The notes beneath the pieces are model-generated. The model did not search any database and had not been told where the DNA came from. It saw nothing but the letters and a program-made list of their open reading frames with translations. The position numbers were made by a program, and so were the translations under genes. DNA of 64,000 bases from Byssochlamys sp. IMV 00236 (Eukaryota > Ascomycota > Eurotiomycetes > Eurotiales > Thermoascaceae), in the NCBI GenBank assembly GCA_001931875.2, contig MSJH02000830.1, forward strand, positions 62,001-126,000, read 5' to 3'. Shown here piece after piece: positions 58,201 to 64,000 of this stretch. The stretch's first letter is position 1, and each line of letters opens with the position of its first letter.

Positions 58201-59178
58201 TCAAACGACGCAAAGCTGAGCAAGAAAAGAACAAGCCTGCCAATCAAGCCCAGAAGAAGAAGGATGAAGTAACCGAGGATGACGAACTTGATCTCATCGG
58301 CGGCACCACCGAAGATGACTTCACCGAAGCGATAGCTCATATTCGCGAACGTGAGCTTCTCTACGGGGAGAACTCCCTCCTGACAAACTTCGGGCCTCTG
58401 GTGACTGAGATCTGCGCAAACAACAATGCTTATCCTGACCGCAACCTTCAAGCCGCTGCGACTCTCTGCATGGCTAAGCTGATGTGTGTGTCAGGCGAGT
58501 ACTGCGAGAAGAACCTTCCTCTTCTCATAACCATCATGGAACGCTCTGAAGACCCTATTGTTCGTAGCAATGCTGTTATTGCTTTGGGAGATATGGCAGT
58601 ATGCTTTAACCATCTTATCGACGAGAACACGGACTTCCTTTATCGAAGACTTAATGATAAAGATTCCTCCGTAAAGCGAACATGTCTGATGACCCTTACC
58701 TTCCTGATCTTAGCCGGTCAGGTGAAGGTCAAGGGACAGCTGGGCGAGATGGCGAAATGCTTGGAGGATGAGGACAAGAAGATTGCCGATCTGGCACGCA
58801 TGTTCTTCACTGAACTGGCAACCAAGGACAATGCCGTCTACAACCACTTTGTCGATATGTTCAGCTTATTGAGCGCTGAAAAGGACCTTGATGAGGGTGC
58901 GCTGAAGCGCATCATCAAGTTCTTGGCTGGTTTCATCGAAAAGGTACGTTGCGCTGAATACCGTGTTCTCCCCCATTTGCAACTGTCAGACTGACACTTT
59001 ATTTTAGGACAAACACGCCAGACAACTTTCAGAGAAACTTGCAGCACGTCTGCCGAGATGCGAGACCGAAAGACAGTGGAACGACGTGGCATATGCTTTG
59101 TCACTGCTTCAACATAAGAATGAGGAGATCCAAAAGACCTTGGCTACCGGATTCAAGGTTGTCGCGGCGGCCTCGTAG
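55299..59178 (+). CDS. cnd1: Condensin complex subunit 1 (Cnd1/CAP-D2, Ycs4)
   Basis: HEAT-repeat regulatory subunit of condensin, needed for mitotic chromosome compaction. Five exons: 55299-56118, 56173-56296, 56347-56488, 56541-58943 and 59008-59178; 1219 residues. The N-terminal Cnd1 domain starts MEDRINFDLNESLKHYLSDP. HEAT-type helices recur, for example INPYCRSRTIQVYMRLCDLE, SSNVRRNAIKLLTKLVSTHP, EDPIVRSNAVIALGDMAVCF and DSSVKRTCLMTLTFLILAGQ. An acidic/Pro linker (about 480-540, with EDSPSKTP) contains SP/TP sites that suit CDK control. The C-terminal block is KDLDEGALKRIIKFLAGFIEK, then the terminal exon HARQLSEKLAARLPRCETER. All junctions are canonical. Confidence 0.95.
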
Positions 59179-60343
59179 ATCATCCAGATAGCATAAGAAT
59201 GCAATGTTGGAGTTGGTTTCCATTGTGAGTTCTTCGGTTCTGGCATGGGGATTCTTTTTTGGTCTGGAGTTACAAGGATGTGTCATGAACTGGGAATATA
59301 CTCTGATATGCATGGGGAGGATATATGATTTTGATTTTGCTTATCCTAGGGGGAGGAAAGAACTCCGCATTTTTATTCCAAGCAGATCTCATCTTGAGAA
59401 TTTATGGATGTTATAATTCATCGAACACGTATATACGGTCCCCGGGATTTCTTCAATTACGACGAATCATCTCAGGTTTGATCATTTTGCCAGTTCTGGT
59501 TAGCAAGTCTGGTTCCAGGAGTTTGGCCAGCTCAACTGTTTAAAAACGAATACCATTTGAGCCAACTTTATACATTCTTAACGCAGAAAATTTACATATC
59601 TAATCAGCAGATCACCCCAAATGAAAAACAGTAGAATGTATTAGAGTGCAAAGACCAAAAAAAGAACGAATAGCCCAAAGGTGCAGACAGGATAAACGCC
59701 CGCCAGATTTCGATTACCTAGACAAATACAAATACAAATAACGATATTCTATCAGATTGAAAGTGTTAATAATGGATATTCCAGATCGGATCCGATTTCT
59801 GGAAAGGATGTGCAAAAACGAGGGAGAAAGTGAGAGATAACAGATATGTAGATAGATCAATAGGAATGATTGATCTTGCTCGAATTTCCTGATGGAATTG
59901 GCCGGGGGTGGGGGGAATGAAATAAAGCTAGAAGTATATCCATGTTTATCCCCTTGATAGATAGAGATAGACAGACCATGGATTCTGGAATCTTCCCTCT
60001 GATAATAGAAAGGAAGTTCAGCGCCAAGATGGGTTTAAAAAGAAAAAAGAATGTAATTAGCACATTGTAGTATCAGCGCCCACACCTAAGGAAAAGGGAA
60101 AAGAAGTAATATGAAATAGGACAAGAGGATGGGACGAGAAACTGCCAAGAAGAAGGTAGGATAGGACGGGGCCGAATTATGTAGATTTTTCCCGGAATCA
60201 AACTGCATTCACATTTCGCCGTATTTGTTGTGGTGAAGAGAGAGAGAAAGATAAATAGGGAAAAGAAACAAAAACAAAGAGGTCGAGTCCTGGCATGTAC
60301 ACTCGATTTATGATTTACCGTATATGAATTCGATTCAAGCCAT
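59179..60343. other. Convergent intergenic region
   Basis: About 1.16 kb between cnd1 and the oxysterol-binding protein gene, probably long 3' untranslated regions of both. It is purine-rich on the plus strand from 60060 to 60290. No gene recognised. Confidence 0.5.
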
Positions 60344-62016
60344 CTATACGCCTGTTACCTTGCTTTCTTCCAGTTTGTAATTGTGTTCATGAAGGCCCTT
60401 GAGGGCTTTCTTCCCCTCTTCTGTCAATTCTGGCTTTCCCAGAGGAGTAACGGCGCCGGTGAAAAACCGTGGAGTCCATTCCTCGTTCTTTTCTTTGCGC
60501 TCGGCGGCTTTCTGACGCTGGCGTTCTTCGAGGTCTTGCTTAAACTTGGTGGCTTCACTATACCGCTTCTCGAGGATGGCGGCAGTGACGCCTGACCATA
60601 GCTTGCGTGACTCGTTCGGGAGCTGCTCTGGCTCGGGAGGGACAATCTTGGAGGCGGGGAAGAGAGGGGAAACGTCTATCAGAAGGATTTGTTCGGTGGA
60701 ACCGGGAAGAGTGTAGTATATCCGGTCGTGCCAACAACCGGTGATCCTTGCCAGAACATCACCCTCAGGGACGTCCTTGATCCTGGTCTTGTTGTCGTTA
60801 TCCGGGTCGTAGCGGAATATGATACCCTCGACTCTATTCTGAGCCCGGCTCACCCATCCATCTTCTAGGTACTGCAGGATTGCCTTTATCCGGGTCTTAG
60901 GGGATGTTATAAAGCAGGTATCCGACACGCTGATCGACAGCGAACCGCGCAACAAGCCGCCGAGATGAGCAGCCGGGTGAGTCAGCTGATACTCTTCGTC
61001 GTCCCATTTGGACAGGTTGACGAAAATGCCCAGGTTGTGCTGCCCGGGTGCAACACGGATGCTGGTGCCGGTGAATTTGGCGCTGATCTGGTCAAAACCG
61101 CGGGCGGTCACACCGCGCTCGGGGCAGTCGACATAGAAGGCAGACACCGGGGGATGATGAGACGTCTGTTCGGTCAAGTAGGACACTGTGACGCGCTCTC
61201 CCTTGTCGTCCTTGACGGTGGTAGCGCCATTGGTCTTATCGGTCTTGGAGGAGGTGATGACGGGGCCCGCCGTATCTTCTGTTTCCCAATTACACTGCGA
61301 AAAGGAAAATATCAGCCAAGTCTGACAATCCCCGACAGCAGTCCAAGCCAATTGTACGACCAACCCTAAAAAACTCGCCAAGCGTGGAATTGTAGGGCTT
61401 GCATGGTTTCCCCTTAATGTATTTCTGCAGTAGTTGTTCAGCACGGTTACTCCTCAACATCAGAGAGATGCGTTGTCCGCAAAATGGGCGTACCAGATCC
61501 TTGGTGAACCAGAACCGTAATACTTCAAGCATTCGACCAAGAGGTTCATCCGATTTTCCGATGCTATAGTTCGCCGTCAGACTAGTGTTTCACGGAAGTA
61601 CAAAGGAGTCCAGACCTGACAAAGGTCTCCGGCCTATCCAGATAGTTCCAATACTCTGATGACAGAGAGGTTAGACTATGACTTTCTTGCGTATGCACCA
61701 TGCGTATTCTTAGGCACTCACCAAGGTTGGGAATCGGTTCCATCAGCTGGGCTGGCAGCGAGAAGCGAACAGAGGCAATATCGGCCACGCCGATAAACCT
61801 GTAGTGTAGATAGAGATTAACCGTCTGTCTCCAACCAGAGTATCATCCGTCCTCCTCTTCTGCGAAGTGTCCTGCGAGTTCACGAGCGAGATTGTTACCG
61901 ACGGAGACATACTTGCGGAGGATGGAAAGGAACGTCTTGAGCTTCGAGGAGTCATCGGCGGCTTTCTCGGGGGCGTTGGAGCCCGTAGCAGAGGTGACTG
62001 AGCTGGCTTCTGACAT
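60344..62016 (-). CDS. Oxysterol-binding protein-related lipid transfer protein (Osh family)
   Basis: Moves sterol or phosphatidylserine against PI4P between ER and other membranes. Six exons (complement 62016-61913, 61798-61722, 61655-61616, 61563-61494, 61424-61365, 61294-60344), 433 residues. It is a short ORP with only the lipid-binding domain: lid and start FIGVADIASVRFSLPAQLME, then EYWNYLDRPETFVS, KPYNSTLGEFFR and the family fingerprint EQTSHHPPVSAFYVDCPERG. GCWHDRIYYTL and LWSGVTAAILEKRYSEATKF follow, then a charged helix (EERQRQKAAERKEKNEEW) and TPRFF. The absence of PH and ankyrin domains places it with Osh4-Osh7-like proteins. Confidence 0.93.
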
Positions 62017-62919
62017 GATGGATCTTGCCAAAAGACGCGATTTGAAATGATCCCTAGCAGAAGGACGCTGTGGTCGCCATACAGTAACGACGGCGGCAGA
62101 CAGATAGATAAAGCCACCCCCGGAACCCCGAAAGTGGCGGAGGGGGAAGTCAGATGCGGGCGGGACGATGAAAGAGACACGAACGGAGGGATGAGATCGA
62201 ACAGACTCAGGAGGAGGGGAGATGGGTTGATCGCCAGACAAGAGTCGATGGGTGTTTGAGAAAGTCGAAGACGCTTTTGGAGAGTGGTTTGTCGTTCGCC
62301 GACTCGACTCGACTCTGGCGGTGACGTTTTCGCCCTATTCTACGCTCGGGGCAAGATCCAATCTAGAATCTCGCGTACGTCAACGACGCCCTTACGCCGC
62401 TCATCGTCCAGAAGAATAATAAATAAGATCGATATAGTCGATTCGTTTTCCTCATCTCCATGGCACTCTCGACTGACCTCCAAAGCACTCAAGTCGAGAG
62501 AGAGAGAGAGAGCTATACTAACGGGCTAACCACAGTAATATCATATCTGACATGAAATACCGTCCAATCGGTCCACCACGAGGGCCCAGATCTCTCTCGG
62601 ACACGATGCTTTTGCCCTTGAGATCAACTCTCCTCCCCGCTCGTCATCAAACAATCCTCGACTCCCGGGAAATGCATTATGGTAGACCCCGCCCCAGTAC
62701 CTTGTTCCAACGCACCAGCGACCCGGTTGTCTGTCGATAAAGCTTCTTGCTCCCGCGATTGTGATGTTATATATGTATATATAGAGAAAGAGTACAGACG
62801 TTCATACGAGATAAGAGCTCCTCCTCGAGCCCCTCCAAGCCGTAAGGAAAGAGGGAGGGACGCGGATAGTCAAAGTGGTGTAGTAATAATATATACATAC
62901 CGCTAACAATCCGCTGAAT
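62017..62919. other. Intergenic region between the oxysterol-binding protein and otu1 genes
   Basis: About 900 bases. A (GA)n microsatellite lies at about 62493-62511. Short frames on both strands show no family features. Confidence 0.55.
62493..62511. repeat. (GA)n microsatellite
   Basis: About nine GA units in a row, upstream of the oxysterol-binding protein gene. Confidence 0.85.
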
Positions 62920-63909
62920 TTAACTCGCCTCTCCGAAATCGTAGTGTCCAGTTTGCGCCGCATGCTGTGTGGCGCCCTTCTCGCCCACGAACATCCCACC
63001 GCAAGTATTACATCGGATCTGGAACCCCGCCGTGTCTGTGTAGTAGTGTTTATTTTGCAGGATCTTGCACAGCTCCAGACACTTCTCCAACACTACCGGG
63101 TCTGCCGCATCGAAGATCTTGGTATCGAATTCTGGAGGCGCATACGCGTGGGTAAAAGGCGGATCGGATGGGGAGAGCGCAATCGTGTCGTAGTGGATGC
63201 CCGAGTATACCAGCACACAGCGCGTCGGTTGACCCTCGTTGAACCGATCCACCCGCAGCGTCTGCACGTCGATCGAGCAGATCTCGATGTCGAAGTGTTT
63301 GCTCAAGATGCTCAGTTCGATCGCTCCGCCCCAGGCATTCTCAGTCTGGATCCACCGGCAATAGGCGTCGGGTTTCTTCTCAAGGACAACTTCGGAGTAG
63401 ATATCGGGTTGCTCTTGGATCGCCTGCGCGACAATCGACCGGAGCTCCGTCATCGTATCCATGCCGCCAATTACAGCGCTTCCAACCGCTCTGAAGAGAC
63501 ACGAGTTGTCGTCTGGCATTATCCGCAGTACGAATGTCCCCGAATGCTCTGGGGATGGCACCTCAGGCGGATCCTTTTCCACGTCGCCATGGTCTTTTCG
63601 AGATAGCGACAACGGCGCATCTGCGGCTGCGGCTGCTGCGCTGGCATTGACCTCTGGTTGCGTGGGTGCTCCGTCCTTCTTGGTGGCGATGAGCTGTTCT
63701 CCATTGAGGTTGATGCCGATGTCTGACAGCTGCTGCGTTGGCGAGAATTGATCAAGGGCAAGCCGCTTTATATCAGGAAACCCATATTTCAGATCAAAGG
63801 CCTCCAGCCCAGTCTTCTCCTGGATCTGACCGCGCAGGTCATCCACCGTCGCACTGTTGTCGAGGGTGATGGTGGATTGCCCAGATGGCCCGCGCACTCT
63901 GATCCTCAT
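62920..63909 (-). CDS. otu1: Ubiquitin thioesterase Otu1 (YOD1)
   Basis: OTU-family deubiquitinase that partners Cdc48/p97. Single exon, 329 residues. The N-terminal UBX-like domain is at 1-78 (MRIRVRGPSGQSTITLDNSA...), and an Ala/Pro linker follows. The OTU domain has the catalytic box MPDDNSCLFRAVG with Asp134 and Cys137, WGGAIELSILSKHFDIEIC, and the catalytic His239 in GIHYDTIAL. The C-terminal C2H2 zinc finger has Cys300, Cys303, His316 and His322. The order UBX-OTU-zinc finger is that of Otu1. Only 91 bases of upstream sequence remain in the window. Confidence 0.95.
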   Translation of the reverse strand: MRIRVRGPSGQSTITLDNSATVDDLRGQIQEKTGLEAFDLKYGFPDIKRLALDQFSPTQQLSDIGINLNGEQLIATKKDGAPTQPEVNASAAAAAADAPLSLSRKDHGDVEKDPPEVPSPEHSGTFVLRIMPDDNSCLFRAVGSAVIGGMDTMTELRSIVAQAIQEQPDIYSEVVLEKKPDAYCRWIQTENAWGGAIELSILSKHFDIEICSIDVQTLRVDRFNEGQPTRCVLVYSGIHYDTIALSPSDPPFTHAYAPPEFDTKIFDAADPVVLEKCLELCKILQNKHYYTDTAGFQIRCNTCGGMFVGEKGATQHAAQTGHYDFGEAS

Positions 63910-64000
63910 CTCACCAGCCGGGTATGTGACAACAAAGGAGACGTCGATTCAGGAGTATACTATACAGAGGGAGTGCGACTGCTGTGTCTAGGCGGTACAC

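Overview
The window is nuclear DNA of a filamentous ascomycete, most likely from the Eurotiales (Aspergillus/Penicillium group). The evidence is short GT-AG introns (about 50-90 bases), high gene density, and proteins that closely follow Aspergillus-type families: Atg4, divergent H2A/H2B genes with introns, Pom152, Utp22, Dhh1 and Smc6. Exon models were built by hand from splice signals and reading-frame continuity. All the multi-exon models given here close in frame.

Layout. 1-6.3 kb: 5' end of an Sqs1-like gene (-), atg4 (+), the divergent histone pair H2B (-) / H2A (+), and a complex I LYR subunit (-). 6.9-20.1 kb: the E2 subunit of 2-oxoglutarate dehydrogenase (+), a UCH37-type deubiquitinase (-), nucleoporin pom152 (+) converging on utp22 (-), and lsm6 (-). 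20.7-36.7 kb: cystathionine gamma-synthase (+), an unknown Ser/Pro-rich protein (-), mitochondrial ribosomal protein L20 (+), a Dug1-type dipeptidase (+), smc6 (+, 14 exons) and the DEAD-box helicase dhh1 (+). 46-64 kb is again housekeeping: citrate carrier ctp1 (+), mitochondrial release factor mrf1 (-), an ER TPR/DnaJ protein (+), protein-L-isoaspartate methyltransferase (-), Cdc7 kinase (-), condensin subunit 1 (+), an oxysterol-binding protein (-) and the deubiquitinase Otu1 (-).

The most interesting region is the accessory island between dhh1 and ctp1 (about 36.7-46.0 kb). It holds a gene for a secreted 164-residue precursor (43380-42815, minus). After a signal peptide it is almost entirely eleven tandem copies of a 13-residue unit, S-A-D-D-E-A-I-P-F-Y-P-K-R, each but the last ending in a Kex2-type Lys-Arg site. 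On either side lie single-pass membrane proteins carrying the paired HxxHC motifs of the UstYa (DUF3328) oxidase family (40858-41613 minus, and 44497-45505 plus), and next to them an MFS transporter (38093-39691 plus). Precursor, UstYa-type enzymes and transporter are the parts of a fungal ribosomal-peptide (dikaritin, ustiloxin/asperipin-like) pathway. I know of no described product with this core. Product and function are inference.

Other points of note: a cluster of ACGCGT (MCB) sites, four of five inside introns of the histone pair; an in-frame upstream ATG that would give the Dug1-type peptidase a mitochondrial presequence; and a 668-base ATG-free stretch directly ahead of dhh1.
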